Below, in pieces: positions 1 to 8,358 of a stretch of DNA of 42,143 nt. The position numbers and the translations under genes are program-made. Under the pieces are notes generated by a model. That model made no database searches and had not been told where the DNA came from. It was given only the letters and a program-made list of their open reading frames with translations. This DNA is from DATMQA01 sp035566895 (lineage in GTDB: Bacteria; Verrucomicrobiota; Verrucomicrobiia; Limisphaerales; UBA8199), in the NCBI GenBank assembly GCA_035566895.1, contig DATMQA010000138.1, forward strand, positions 1-42,143. The letters run 5' to 3'. Within the stretch, counting starts at the first letter, position 1; the number at the start of each line of letters is the position of its first letter.

Positions 1-509
1 TGGACCAGCACGCCGCCCATGAGCGCATTCTCTTTGAGCAAATGCTCAACCGGCTCGAACGCCATGACCAGGCGCCCTCCCAGAAACTCTTGCTTCCGGA
101 AACCGTCGAGCTGTCCGCCCGCGATGCCCAATTCCTGCGGGGCCAATTGCCGACGCTGGCGCGCCTGGGGGTCGGCCTGAGCGAATTCGGGGAGCGCACC
201 TTCCTGCTCGATGCTTTGCCGCCATTTGTGAAAGCCTCCGACCCCCGCCGATTCGTACTCGAGTTATTGGATGAACTCAAGGCGGCCGGGCAGGAAGTCA
301 ACTCCTTGCGTCTCGGCGAAAAAACCGTCGCCAAAACGGTTTGCCGCCATGCCGTCAAGGCCAATGACCCGCTGGCGGGGCGGGAGTTGGAGAATCTGGT
401 CGAGGATTTGCGCCGTTGTGCAATGCCCTACACCTGCCCGCATGGCCGGCCTACCCTCATCGAAATGAACTTCCGCGAGCTGGAAAAGAAGTTCGGACGA
501 ACCCAGTAG
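1..509 (+). CDS. mutL: DNA mismatch repair protein MutL, C-terminal part (5' truncated by window edge)
   Basis: The open frame enters the window at base 3 and runs to a TAG stop at 509, giving 168 residues of the MutL dimerisation/endonuclease domain. The first visible residues, DQHAAHERILFE, fit the metal-binding endonuclease motif DQHA(X)2E(X)4E. Near the end are CPHGRPT and FGR, the other two conserved motifs of nicking-type MutL. The protein is therefore expected to nick the strand during mismatch repair, as MutLs do in bacteria without MutH. The internal ATG at 42 is not a start, because the motif begins upstream of it. The ATPase half lies outside the window. Confidence 0.93.
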   Translation, partial: DQHAAHERILFEQMLNRLERHDQAPSQKLLLPETVELSARDAQFLRGQLPTLARLGVGLSEFGERTFLLDALPPFVKASDPRRFVLELLDELKAAGQEVNSLRLGEKTVAKTVCRHAVKANDPLAGRELENLVEDLRRCAMPYTCPHGRPTLIEMNFRELEKKFGRTQ

Positions 510-521
510 GTTCGTTAACCC

Positions 522-1859
522 TTAACTCGGATTCACCTCTGCAGGCGCCGCGGTGCCCGGTGCCTCATCCTCAATCTTTGCATTCTGCTGGAGAAACTCG
601 AGGACCTTCTCGTTCATGACCTGGTCATAAATCTCGATCAGCCCATTGCGTTTCTGCAGGTCTTTGGCAAATTTCTCCGGCGGAATCTGGTACATCGCCG
701 CCATCGTCTGGATGCGCTGCGCGATTTCCTGTTGAGAGACTTTGATGTCCTCCTGCTCGGCTATTTTCTGCAGCAGGAACGCCACCTTCACCCGTTCCCG
801 CGCCCCCTGCGTCGCCGCTGAGTAAATCTGGTCCTTCTCACGCTCGATAGTCTCGCGGGTGACGCCCCGCTTGGCGTTTTCCTGGACGAGGTCGTAAACC
901 ACATTGCGGGTTTCGTGGGCCACCGCTGTCTCCGGCAGTTCGAAATTGACCCGGTTCAATATTGAGCGGATGAGCTGGTTCCGCAGGCTGCGGTTTTGCT
1001 TGTAACTCAGCTCATTCTCCAAATCGCGCCGCACCCCGGCCCGCAGTTTCTCCAGGTTTTCCGCCCCGTACGATTTCGCGAACTCCTCATCAATCGCCGG
1101 CAGCACCTTCTCCTTCACCTCCACGGCCTCGACCTCATAAACACCTTTCTTGCCCGCCAGCTCGGGCGTGACAAAGTTGGCCGGAAAATCCACCGTCACC
1201 GTGCGCTTCTCGCCCGCCTTGGCGCCGAGCAATTGCTCGGCAAAACCCGGTATGAAGGCTTGGCCGCCTATCTCCACCCAGAAATTCTTCTGCTCGGCCA
1301 GACTTTTGGCGTTGGGAGCGATTTCCAGGAGCGGCTTCTCTTCCACCTTGCTGGCATAGTTCACCACTACAATGTCGCCCGTCTGGGCGGGACGCTCCGC
1401 TGTTTTAAAAGTCGCCCGGGGCTGGCGCAGTGCTTCGATGGCCCGTTCGATGTCCTCCTCGGTCACCGTCCGCGCTTCCCGTTTGATCGGAATCGCTTTG
1501 TACTCGGGCAACTGGAATTCCGGTGCGGTCTCCACCGTCGCTGCGAACTGAAACGGCTGGCCGCGGGTGAATTGGATCTCCTCGATATCCGGCTGGCCCA
1601 GCACGTCGAGCTTCTGCTCTTCGACCGCCTTCTTATATGAGTCTGACAGCAGCTTGCTTTTGACTTCGTCCTCGATGTCCTTGCTGTATTTGCGCACCAC
1701 CATCTCGCGTGGCGCCTTGCCCGGACGGAACCCCGGAAACGCCGCCTGGCGTTGAAATGATTTGGTCACTGTATCGAACGTCTCATCGACTTTTTGCGCT
1801 TCGACTTCGATCCGGACGAGCTTTTTGCAGGGGGCCAAATTTTCTACCGTTACATTCAC
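522..1859 (-). CDS. tig: Trigger factor, ribosome-associated chaperone and prolyl isomerase
   Basis: A 445-residue protein, close to the usual 430-450 of trigger factor. The ribosome-binding signature GFRPGKAP is at residues 43-50. The middle, about residues 150-245, matches the FKBP-type isomerase domain (GDIVVVNY, then FIPGFAEQLLGAKAGEKRTV). The C-terminal half is the long charged helical chaperone arm. The tail (EDEAPGTAAPAEVNPS) is a low-complexity extension. The ATG at 1859 has a purine-rich GGAAAGG about 11 bases upstream. It binds nascent chains at the ribosome exit. The common neighbours clpP and clpX are not present on either side. The stop is 12 bp from the convergent mutL stop. Confidence 0.96.
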   Translation of the reverse strand: MNVTVENLAPCKKLVRIEVEAQKVDETFDTVTKSFQRQAAFPGFRPGKAPREMVVRKYSKDIEDEVKSKLLSDSYKKAVEEQKLDVLGQPDIEEIQFTRGQPFQFAATVETAPEFQLPEYKAIPIKREARTVTEEDIERAIEALRQPRATFKTAERPAQTGDIVVVNYASKVEEKPLLEIAPNAKSLAEQKNFWVEIGGQAFIPGFAEQLLGAKAGEKRTVTVDFPANFVTPELAGKKGVYEVEAVEVKEKVLPAIDEEFAKSYGAENLEKLRAGVRRDLENELSYKQNRSLRNQLIRSILNRVNFELPETAVAHETRNVVYDLVQENAKRGVTRETIEREKDQIYSAATQGARERVKVAFLLQKIAEQEDIKVSQQEIAQRIQTMAAMYQIPPEKFAKDLQKRNGLIEIYDQVMNEKVLEFLQQNAKIEDEAPGTAAPAEVNPS

Positions 1860-2036
1860 AAAGAAACCTTTCCGTTAATCGCTGGAAATGTCCAATGACG
1901 ATGGGATGCCGCGCTTCCGCCATCCAGCGAGCTGGCTACCCTAGACAAGCCGCGCCCGAGAGTCAAGCCGATGCAAAAAATGGTAGTGTCCTAATTTACT
2001 GAACGGCGGCGGATCCAAGACCTTCTCGTTGAGCCG

Positions 2037-2068
2037 CAACTTTCAACTTTCAACTTTCAACTTTCAAC
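2037..2068. repeat. Tandem heptamer array, CAACTTT x 4.6
   Basis: Four perfect copies of CAACTTT plus a partial fifth lie between the start of tig and the stop of the 2080-3468 transporter, 12 bp beyond that stop. On the transporter's sense strand the unit reads AAAGTTG. The rest of the 1860-2079 gap shows no gene or convincing promoter. Confidence 0.9.
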
Positions 2069-2079
2069 CTTCCCCGTTC

Positions 2080-3468
2080 TCACCCCCGCGGTCGGACGTT
2101 CCACAGAAACGCGAGTAGAACGATCCCCATGAGAATGCAGCCAATAATCGCATAAAGCCCTGCGTTCCAGCCGTAATGTTGTGCGACCCAACCCAGGCCG
2201 ATCCCTTGAATGACCCGGCCGCCCACATAACCGAAAAAACCGACAAAACCCGCAGCGGTCGCCTGCGCCTTTTTTGACGTCAGGTCCAGCGCGACGACGC
2301 CGGAAAATGTCACCGGCGTATAGACAAAAAAACCGATCACGCCAAAGAGCACGAGGTTCAGCCACCACAAATTGGCCGGTGCCCAAATCAACCCCAGGAA
2401 TGCCAATGGCAAGGGCATCATTGCGATCGCGCTCAATCGGGCGCGTCGTCCACCCATCTTATCTGAAACCCGGCCCATCACGATCATCCCCACGGCGCCG
2501 GCGAACTCGATCACCAGCGTGCTGAACCCGCCCCCGACCAGCGAAGCGCCTTTGACTTCTTTGAGATACGTCGGCCCCCAATCCACCATCGCATAGCGGG
2601 CGATATAGACAAAGATGTTCGCGCAGGCCAGCACCCAGAGCATCTTGTTGGGCAGGATGTAATGCAAAAAGGTTTCGCGGAAACTCAGCTCCCGCTCGTG
2701 CCTTTCCCCTTCTCCCGGCGGCCAATCATTCTTGTATTCCTCGATCGGTGGCAGCCCCTCCGATTGTGGCGTGTCGCGCACGCGCCAGAACAGGTAAATG
2801 GCGCACACCGCTGCGATCGCTCCCGGTACATAGAACGCCGACTGCCAACCCCAATGCTGGGCGCAGGCGGCTGCCAGGTAGCCCGCGATGCCTCCCCCGA
2901 TACAGTGCGAGGTATTCCACACCCCGAAGATCGTCCCGCGCTCCTTCACGCTGTACCAATGGGCCAGCCCGCGGGTGCAAGGCCCGTAGCCCATCCCTTG
3001 CACAAACCCGTTCAGGGTCCAGAGCAGCAGATGTCCCTCGTAATTGGCCGTCGCGCCAAAGAGAAAGTTCAAGCACGCCGTCAACAGCATGCCGACGGCA
3101 ATGTATTTGCGCGAGTCGCTCCGGTCCGCCAGGTACCCCATGACGAGCTTTCCCGACCCATACGCGATGGCCGTGCCGGCCAGCAGGTTGCCGATCATCG
3201 TCTTGTCGTAGTGCAGGGCCGCGCCGATCTCTTTCGAGACCGGCGCGAAGTTGTTGCGCACCAGGTAAAACGTGGCGTAAGCGACAAAGGCCGACTCGAA
3301 AATCCGCCAACGGTAACGGGGATAGCGCTGGTCAACTTCGCCCGCAGGCAGCCGGGGCCGATGCGGCGCGGGCTTGAACCACGCGAGCAGGCCGGGGTCG
3401 GAACGTGGCGCGTCAGCGCCTGGAGCCTGGCCTCCTCCTGGCCCCACGCTCTCCCGCTCCACGTTCAT
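2080..3468 (-). CDS. MFS transporter of the organophosphate:phosphate antiporter (GlpT/UhpT-like) family
   Basis: A 462-residue protein with about 12 hydrophobic segments. It carries OPA-type features: the first helix motif YRWRIFESAFVAYATFYLVR followed by NNF, the cytoplasmic loop DRSDSRKY, WNTSHCIGGG in the middle of the N-half, and the second loop MGRVSDKMGGRR. OPA members exchange glycerol-3-phosphate or hexose phosphates for inorganic phosphate across the inner membrane. The exact substrate cannot be read from sequence. Its start overlaps the stop of the upstream HAD phosphatase gene by one base (TGATG), so the two are probably translationally coupled. About 40 residues before the first helix are Pro/Gly-rich, so a later start is possible. 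Confidence 0.9.
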   Translation of the reverse strand: MNVERESVGPGGGQAPGADAPRSDPGLLAWFKPAPHRPRLPAGEVDQRYPRYRWRIFESAFVAYATFYLVRNNFAPVSKEIGAALHYDKTMIGNLLAGTAIAYGSGKLVMGYLADRSDSRKYIAVGMLLTACLNFLFGATANYEGHLLLWTLNGFVQGMGYGPCTRGLAHWYSVKERGTIFGVWNTSHCIGGGIAGYLAAACAQHWGWQSAFYVPGAIAAVCAIYLFWRVRDTPQSEGLPPIEEYKNDWPPGEGERHERELSFRETFLHYILPNKMLWVLACANIFVYIARYAMVDWGPTYLKEVKGASLVGGGFSTLVIEFAGAVGMIVMGRVSDKMGGRRARLSAIAMMPLPLAFLGLIWAPANLWWLNLVLFGVIGFFVYTPVTFSGVVALDLTSKKAQATAAGFVGFFGYVGGRVIQGIGLGWVAQHYGWNAGLYAIIGCILMGIVLLAFLWNVRPRG

Positions 3469-4289
3469 CAGGTAGTCCGCAGATGCGCGGCGCGCAGGTG
3501 CCGGCCGAACTCCGAAAGCGTCGGCACAATTAAATCCGGCGCCGGAGAGTGTCCGGCCACCTGTTCGGCCGTCGTCTCCCCCGTCAGCACGAGCACTCCG
3601 AATGCCCCGGTCCGGTGCGCCATCGCGACATCCGTGTACAATCGGTCGCCCACCATCGCCAGCTCTTCGGCGCGCAACCCATGTTTGTGCAGGATCCCGC
3701 GGAGCATGGCCGGGTCGGGTTTGCCGAGCACCGCGGCAGGCGCTTTGCCGGTGGCGCTCTCAAGCGCGGCGCAGATGGCCCCGCAATCCACCAGCACCGT
3801 CGGTTGGTCCGTCGGGCACACTCGGTCGGGATTCGTGGCGAAATACCGCTTGCCCCTGGTGATCCACCACGCGGCGCGGCACAACCGCTCGTAAGTGAGT
3901 GTCAGATCAAAACCAACCACCACCGCATCTGGCTCTGCGCGCGGGCTGTCGGGCAGCAACTCAAAGCCCGCTCGCGTCAGCTCGTCGCACATGCTGCGCG
4001 TCCCCAGAACAAACAGCCGCCGGATTTCCGGAAATCTCTCGTGTAGAAACTCGATGGTGGCCTGGACCGAGGTGTAAAGCTGCTCCGCACTTGCCTCGAT
4101 TCCCATCCGCCGAAGGTGCGCCAGGTAATCACCGGTCCCCTTCGAAGGGTTGTTAGTCAGAAACGTGTAGCCAATGCCTGATTCCCGCAACAGTTCGAGG
4201 AATGGTGCTGTCGTTTCGAACATCTTTGTCCCCTTATAAATCGTCCCATCCATGTCCAATGCGACATGTCGGATTTTTTCGAGATTCAT
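3468..4289 (-). CDS. HAD-superfamily (NagD/class IIA) sugar-phosphate phosphatase
   Basis: A 273-residue protein with all HAD motifs. Motif I is DMDGT at residues 12-16 (nucleophile D12, acid/base D14). Motif II is FLTNNPSKG. Motif III lysine is in GKPDPAMLRGI. Motif IV is MVGDRLYTDV. The cap between motifs II and III is the alpha/beta class IIA type, as in NagD and 4-nitrophenyl- or phosphoglycolate phosphatases. It is expected to be cytoplasmic and Mg-dependent. It is the first gene of a two-gene operon with the OPA transporter, to which it is joined by a one-base stop/start overlap. This suggests the imported phosphoester, or a product of it, is dephosphorylated, which is an inference. Confidence 0.9.
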   Translation of the reverse strand: MNLEKIRHVALDMDGTIYKGTKMFETTAPFLELLRESGIGYTFLTNNPSKGTGDYLAHLRRMGIEASAEQLYTSVQATIEFLHERFPEIRRLFVLGTRSMCDELTRAGFELLPDSPRAEPDAVVVGFDLTLTYERLCRAAWWITRGKRYFATNPDRVCPTDQPTVLVDCGAICAALESATGKAPAAVLGKPDPAMLRGILHKHGLRAEELAMVGDRLYTDVAMAHRTGAFGVLVLTGETTAEQVAGHSPAPDLIVPTLSEFGRHLRAAHLRTT

Positions 4290-4462
4290 TTTAGAGACGT
4301 GCGTTTTATCGCATCAGCGCAGCAACGTATATCCCTTTAGCCGTTCAATGTCAGGTTTTTTGCGCCCGGCGATGGCTCAAGAATCTCGCATCGCCGCTCT
4401 CACGGTAACGTTAACCCCCTTCTGCCTGCCGCCCGGCCGTCGTTAAAACTGTTGACAAGAAT

Positions 4463-4479
4463 AAGCCCGTCTCGGGCTT
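4463..4479. promoter_or_regulatory. Perfect 7-bp inverted repeat in the divergent region before the lipoprotein gene
   Basis: AAGCCCG, loop TCT, CGGGCTT, 33 bp upstream of the lipoprotein start. It could be an operator or a small 5'-leader hairpin. A TTGACA lies just upstream (4452-4457), but no matching -10 box is seen at 16-18 bp. The function is unknown. Confidence 0.35.
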
Positions 4480-4511
4480 GACCACGCGCGAGTCGGCAAG
4501 TAGATGGGGAT

Positions 4512-4883
4512 ATGAGCCGGTTAGTCCTATCAGCCGTAATAACGGCTTTGCTGACATTGGGCTGCAAAAAGCCTGCCCCGTCTCCCGCTGCTGACGCCCC
4601 CGTCCAGGACCCATCAGCTTCCTCTACCGTCGCGCCGCCTTCACCCCGAGGGCCAGGCCTGCCCACCAACGCTCCGTCCGCCGTCGTCGTGCCTGACACC
4701 GGCAATATTGACGCCACATTGAACGAGTTGTCCCTGCAGTTGCGACGATACGTCGTCACCACGCGGAGCGTGCCCAGAAGTTTCGAAGAATTCGCGGCCA
4801 AGTCGAGTTTGCAAGCGCCGCCGCCGCCGGCCGGAAAGAAATACGCCATCCAAGGTCAACTGGTTGTCCTGGTGAAACGTTGA
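4512..4883 (+). CDS. Small putative lipoprotein, unknown function
   Basis: A 123-residue protein with a short basic N-terminus, a hydrophobic stretch and LTLGC with the lipidation cysteine at residue 18. This fits a type II signal, although the -3 residue is Thr rather than Leu. A Pro/Ala/Ser-rich linker follows, about residues 20-65. A small C-terminal domain of about 55 residues has the pattern LNELSLQLRRYVVTTRSVPRSFEEF, then a Pro run and GKKYAI. That last part resembles short domains seen beside prepilin-like proteins in this phylum (impression only). The gene overlaps the next gene, so the pair is probably cotranslated. GATGGGGA just upstream of the ATG may act as ribosome binding site. 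I do not recognise a family. Confidence 0.72.
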   Translation: MSRLVLSAVITALLTLGCKKPAPSPAADAPVQDPSASSTVAPPSPRGPGLPTNAPSAVVVPDTGNIDATLNELSLQLRRYVVTTRSVPRSFEEFAAKSSLQAPPPPAGKKYAIQGQLVVLVKR

Positions 4884-5833
4884 ACCCACTCGCACCGCTC
4901 GCCATGCGCTCGTCATTCCAATCGAAAAATTCAAAAGAACCTGGCGTGACTGCGTTCGCGCCGGGATTCACCCTAATCGAACTGTTGGTTGTTATCGCGA
5001 TCATCGCCATCCTGGCCGCCATGCTGCTCCCGGCCCTGAGCGCCGCCAGGAACAAAGCCTGGCGAATCCAATGCACCTCCCAAATGCGTCAGCTTGGAAT
5101 CGGCTTTAATCTCTTTGCCACCGACCACGAAGACCGGTACCCGCCGGCTGGGTATGGCACCGCCAGCGGCCAACTGGCCTGGGACAGTTGGATTTACCGC
5201 TACATCGGTGCTAACGCGTCCGACCGGGATCTGATCACCGGCCTCACCCCCACACTCCTCTCCCCAAAAATCGAAAAATGCCCGGCCGATCGCATCCCCA
5301 CTTCGCCTACCGACCCGCAATGGGGCTGGGTTAACTTTGGTCTGCGCCGGACTTACGCGATGAACAGTGTCGGTTCTGCCTGGAGCTCAGACTATCAAGT
5401 CTCCACGGCCGGCCAAACCTATCCGCTGCCTGAGCTGTCTCAATTTGGACGCCACGGCGTCGGCATTTATTGGCAGGATGGTGGGTTGCCCTCCACTGGC
5501 CTCCCGGATTGGGACGCCAAAGGCTATAAGACCACCGTGGTGAAGGATCCCGCCGGCACGATCCTCCTGGTGGAAGAGCCCAACATTCAGAATGTCGTCG
5601 GCAATATCTGGCCGTGCATCTGCCTCGGCCCCCAGGGAGCCGGTGACCTTTACCAGGTCGATCCCGGGCCCGACGCCAAGAATTTTGGCAATAACGAATA
5701 CGGAATCCATAGCCACCGTTTCAACTACCTCTTCCATGACAACCACGTCGAGGCCATCAGAATCGAGCAAACGGTCGGCACCGGGACCTTGGCCAACCCA
5801 AAGGGCATGTGGACTGTTGCCGCCGGAGACTAG
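4880..5833 (+). CDS. Type IV prepilin-like (pseudopilin) secreted protein with N-terminal methylation motif
   Basis: From a TTG at 4880, overlapping the upstream TGA, the product is 317 residues. An ATG at 4904 (residue 9) is an equally good start. The prepilin peptidase site is G29/F30 with Glu at +5 (FTLIELLVVIAI), followed by a 20-residue hydrophobic helix and AARNKAWRIQCTSQMRQLG. The C-terminal part has HSHRFNYLFHDNHVE, a variant of the H-x-DG block common in Planctomycetes and Verrucomicrobia pseudopilin-like proteins. These are processed by prepilin peptidase and surface- or periplasm-anchored. Many paralogues occur per genome and their role is largely unknown. It forms a two-gene unit with the lipoprotein. 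Confidence 0.88.
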   Translation: MNPLAPLAMRSSFQSKNSKEPGVTAFAPGFTLIELLVVIAIIAILAAMLLPALSAARNKAWRIQCTSQMRQLGIGFNLFATDHEDRYPPAGYGTASGQLAWDSWIYRYIGANASDRDLITGLTPTLLSPKIEKCPADRIPTSPTDPQWGWVNFGLRRTYAMNSVGSAWSSDYQVSTAGQTYPLPELSQFGRHGVGIYWQDGGLPSTGLPDWDAKGYKTTVVKDPAGTILLVEEPNIQNVVGNIWPCICLGPQGAGDLYQVDPGPDAKNFGNNEYGIHSHRFNYLFHDNHVEAIRIEQTVGTGTLANPKGMWTVAAGD

Positions 5834-5873
5834 CTAGCTGGCGCCTAGCCCAAGGGTTGCGGCGAATGCCTGA

Positions 5874-7958
5874 CTATTGTTCAAGCTCTATCCGGTAGAA
5901 TCGCGCGTTTGAAGGGGAAGTGGCCGGGTCCACTGCCGTGTTGGTTGGCGCCGTGGCGGCAATGTTGGTTTGCACCAGGGTATTGAAACCGGCGAGCAGG
6001 TTGGTCGCCCGCTGGAGGCGATAAAACTTCCCGGCAACGCTCGGCCACTGGACCACAAACCCGTTGGTTGCTGCCATCCTGGGGAGGGCCAGCCGCAAAC
6101 ACGAAGTTGCGTTTGTCGGGTTGGTGCCCGCCAGCCACTCGGCCAGATTACTGGCACCGTCATGGTCCGGGTCGGCATTGGGATCGGTCCCGGTCAGGTG
6201 GCCGAAATAAATCTGTTCCCACCAATCCGGCAGCCCATTGCCGTCCGTATCTACCGTTCGCTGGAGATTGAGACGGCCGCCGGTGCGCACGACTCCGTTG
6301 AGGCCGGGCACGGCATCCACGTTCGCAAGCAGCCGTTGAATCCGTTGGGCTACCGTTTCGCTGGGGATATTCATCGCGGCGAAGGCCACCGCTCCGGCAA
6401 CGTGGGGCGTCGCCATCGAAGTGCCATCCAGAAACTGGTAAATTGTCGAGGGATCATAATAGCTGACCACCGTGACCGTGGTCGGGAGCGTGGCCTGGAT
6501 TGCCTGGCCGTTCGTCTGGTCGATCGACACGGCTGGAATCCAATTGCTGGGGAATTGCAGCGTGCCCGCGAAGCTGCCCGTCGTGTTGTTGTAAATGACC
6601 GCCGCCCGCGCACCCGCCGCCATCGCATTGGCCACCTTGGCCGCAAACGTAAGCGTGCCGCGGCTGATCAGCGCGATGTTGTTGCTGACGCTCGCTGGAA
6701 AATTAGTGGGAAAACCGAACCCGCAATCGTAAATCGCGCTCGTTAGACCGGTCGTGGAACCGGAAAACAGCATCGGACTTGCCGGGAAGACTGAGGAACC
6801 TTGTTGCACGGTGCTGATGGGCGACGCGAAGCTCGTGGGCTCGGTGGAAAGGATGTTCACCCCGGGCGCGCCCACGTCCACCGTGCCGGCGCCGTAGTCT
6901 GAAAAGCTGGCGAGTCCGTCGTTCTGATCGGTGGCCGCAACGACGATCATGTTCGCCAGGCGGTACGAGCTAGGGTAAACCGGAGTGGTATCGTGGTTGA
7001 CGCTGCTGTTCCCGGCCGCGGCGCAAAAAATAATCCCGGCGTTGCCGGCCGCTTGAATAGCCGCTACCTCGGTGCTGTTGGAACCCCCGCCCGAGAAGGA
7101 CGCGTTGATGGCTACAACGTTGATGCCCCGTTCCTTCATCATCGTGGCGTACTGGATCGCCTCGATTTCGGCCGCAGAAGCGATGGAACTGCCGTCGTTG
7201 GAGACTTTGAGCGCCATAATCCGCGCCTGGTAGTCCACCCCAATCACACCTATGAGGTTGTTGCCTGTAGCTGCAATCGTTCCGGAGACGTGGGTCCCGT
7301 GAAAACCGGAGTCTTGGGGATCGGAAACGCCATCCGCGAAATCATACCCGAAGAAATCGTCCACATACCCATTGCCATCGTCGTCGATCCCGTTGTTTGG
7401 TATTTCTCCCGGGTTGGTCCACATGCTCGCCGTCAAATCCGGGTGCGTATAGTCCACCCCGCTGTCCACCACCGCTACCACAACCTGATTGGACGTCGGG
7501 CGAGCCAAGCCCCACGCCGGTACAAATTTGAGGTCATCTCCGGAGGTGCCCGCCGCGCCGTTGACCGCTTGACCCTTGTTCTGCAGAGCCCACAACTGCG
7601 GGAAAAGGGGATCATTGGGCAAACGAACCGAGACCCACCTCAAATAGTTGGGTTCGGCTGCCTCCACTGCGGGGTCGCGGGATAACTCCGCAATCAGGTC
7701 GGCGGTCGTCCGCTGTGCTGCTCGCACCAGTCCGCAATGACGGCCTCGCTTCGCCGACAAAAAACCGAAATGTTTGGTCAGCTCCAGCGAGCGCGCGCCT
7801 AGTGCCCGTCGCGCTGCGTCCAGGCTGACCGATGCCTTGAAGGTCACAATAGCATCCCCTTCGACATATTTCTCCGGCACCGGCCTCGCTGGTGCCGCCC
7901 ACGCTATCACTGACATCGAGATCAGCACAGCCGTAACCAGCCAAGTCCTGAAATGCAT
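5874..7958 (-). CDS. Secreted subtilisin-like serine protease (S8) with PA-type insert and C-terminal Ca-binding and beta domains
   Basis: The ATG at 7958 gives 694 residues starting with a clear signal peptide (MHFRTWLVTAVLISMSVIAWA). An upstream in-frame extension to 8069 adds 37 residues that do not look like a signal and is rejected. An I9-like propeptide follows. Counting from 8069, the triad is Asp202 (VVDSGVDYTHP), His257 (HGTHVSGT) and Ser551 (DGTSMATPHVAGA), with oxyanion Asn354 (AAAGNSS). About 120 residues between Asn and Ser form a protease-associated (PA) type insert. After the catalytic domain comes an Asp-rich Ca-binding stretch (DTDGNGLPDWWE...DPDHDGASNLAEW). The last 70 residues are a beta-rich domain (WPSVAGKFYRLQ to FYRIELEQ). 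It probably degrades external protein. The prepilin gene converges on it. Confidence 0.93.
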   Translation of the reverse strand: MHFRTWLVTAVLISMSVIAWAAPARPVPEKYVEGDAIVTFKASVSLDAARRALGARSLELTKHFGFLSAKRGRHCGLVRAAQRTTADLIAELSRDPAVEAAEPNYLRWVSVRLPNDPLFPQLWALQNKGQAVNGAAGTSGDDLKFVPAWGLARPTSNQVVVAVVDSGVDYTHPDLTASMWTNPGEIPNNGIDDDGNGYVDDFFGYDFADGVSDPQDSGFHGTHVSGTIAATGNNLIGVIGVDYQARIMALKVSNDGSSIASAAEIEAIQYATMMKERGINVVAINASFSGGGSNSTEVAAIQAAGNAGIIFCAAAGNSSVNHDTTPVYPSSYRLANMIVVAATDQNDGLASFSDYGAGTVDVGAPGVNILSTEPTSFASPISTVQQGSSVFPASPMLFSGSTTGLTSAIYDCGFGFPTNFPASVSNNIALISRGTLTFAAKVANAMAAGARAAVIYNNTTGSFAGTLQFPSNWIPAVSIDQTNGQAIQATLPTTVTVVSYYDPSTIYQFLDGTSMATPHVAGAVAFAAMNIPSETVAQRIQRLLANVDAVPGLNGVVRTGGRLNLQRTVDTDGNGLPDWWEQIYFGHLTGTDPNADPDHDGASNLAEWLAGTNPTNATSCLRLALPRMAATNGFVVQWPSVAGKFYRLQRATNLLAGFNTLVQTNIAATAPTNTAVDPATSPSNARFYRIELEQ

Positions 7959-8358
7959 TGCTCGTGGGCCGGAGATAACGCCTGAAGCCACAAGCTTTTT
8001 CTTGCAGGTACAGGAACGGCGTGGTGACATCGCGCCCATTACGGCAATTCGGCTTTCATCCTGGTTCATGCGATGACAAGCCTAATCCGACTCGGTCTCC
8101 CGTCAAGTGAAGGCGTGAGATGCCCTGAGTGGTTTTACACGTTCACGTATTCTCACCGTCTTGCGGTTCTTACCCCGTGCTAACCGCTACACCTATGTGC
8201 AGGGTCGCGCCATGATAGCACTTTCCAGGAGCCCCGGTTAAGCCTTATACAGAAGAGCGTCGTTGAGTGTTGCGCCGAGTCGGGTGGCGCGGCCTGCAGG
8301 TTCCGGCAGGCTGCCTGCCCTTGCGCGGTGGATTTCTTGTTGTCACGCATAGCACGAT
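7959..8358. other. 400-bp divergent intergenic region between protease and beta-glucosidase genes
   Basis: No gene, tRNA or recognised riboswitch is visible. Short inverted repeats occur (for example CGGTT/AACCG around 8162-8184, and an imperfect GCCTGCAGG / CAGGCTGCCTGCC cluster near 8293-8320). No convincing -35/-10 pair was found. It must contain the promoters of both divergent genes. Confidence 0.5.

Noticed and set aside
2662..3894. 410-codon plus-strand frame
   Set aside because: Antisense to the OPA transporter and HAD gene. Arg/Pro-rich composition typical of shadow frames.
7959..8069. N-terminal extension of the protease
   Set aside because: It precedes a standard signal peptide that begins with its own ATG at 7958.
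8070..8358. Riboswitch or tRNA in the protease/beta-glucosidase gap
   Set aside because: Only short, unrelated inverted repeats were found. No cloverleaf or known riboswitch core could be drawn.
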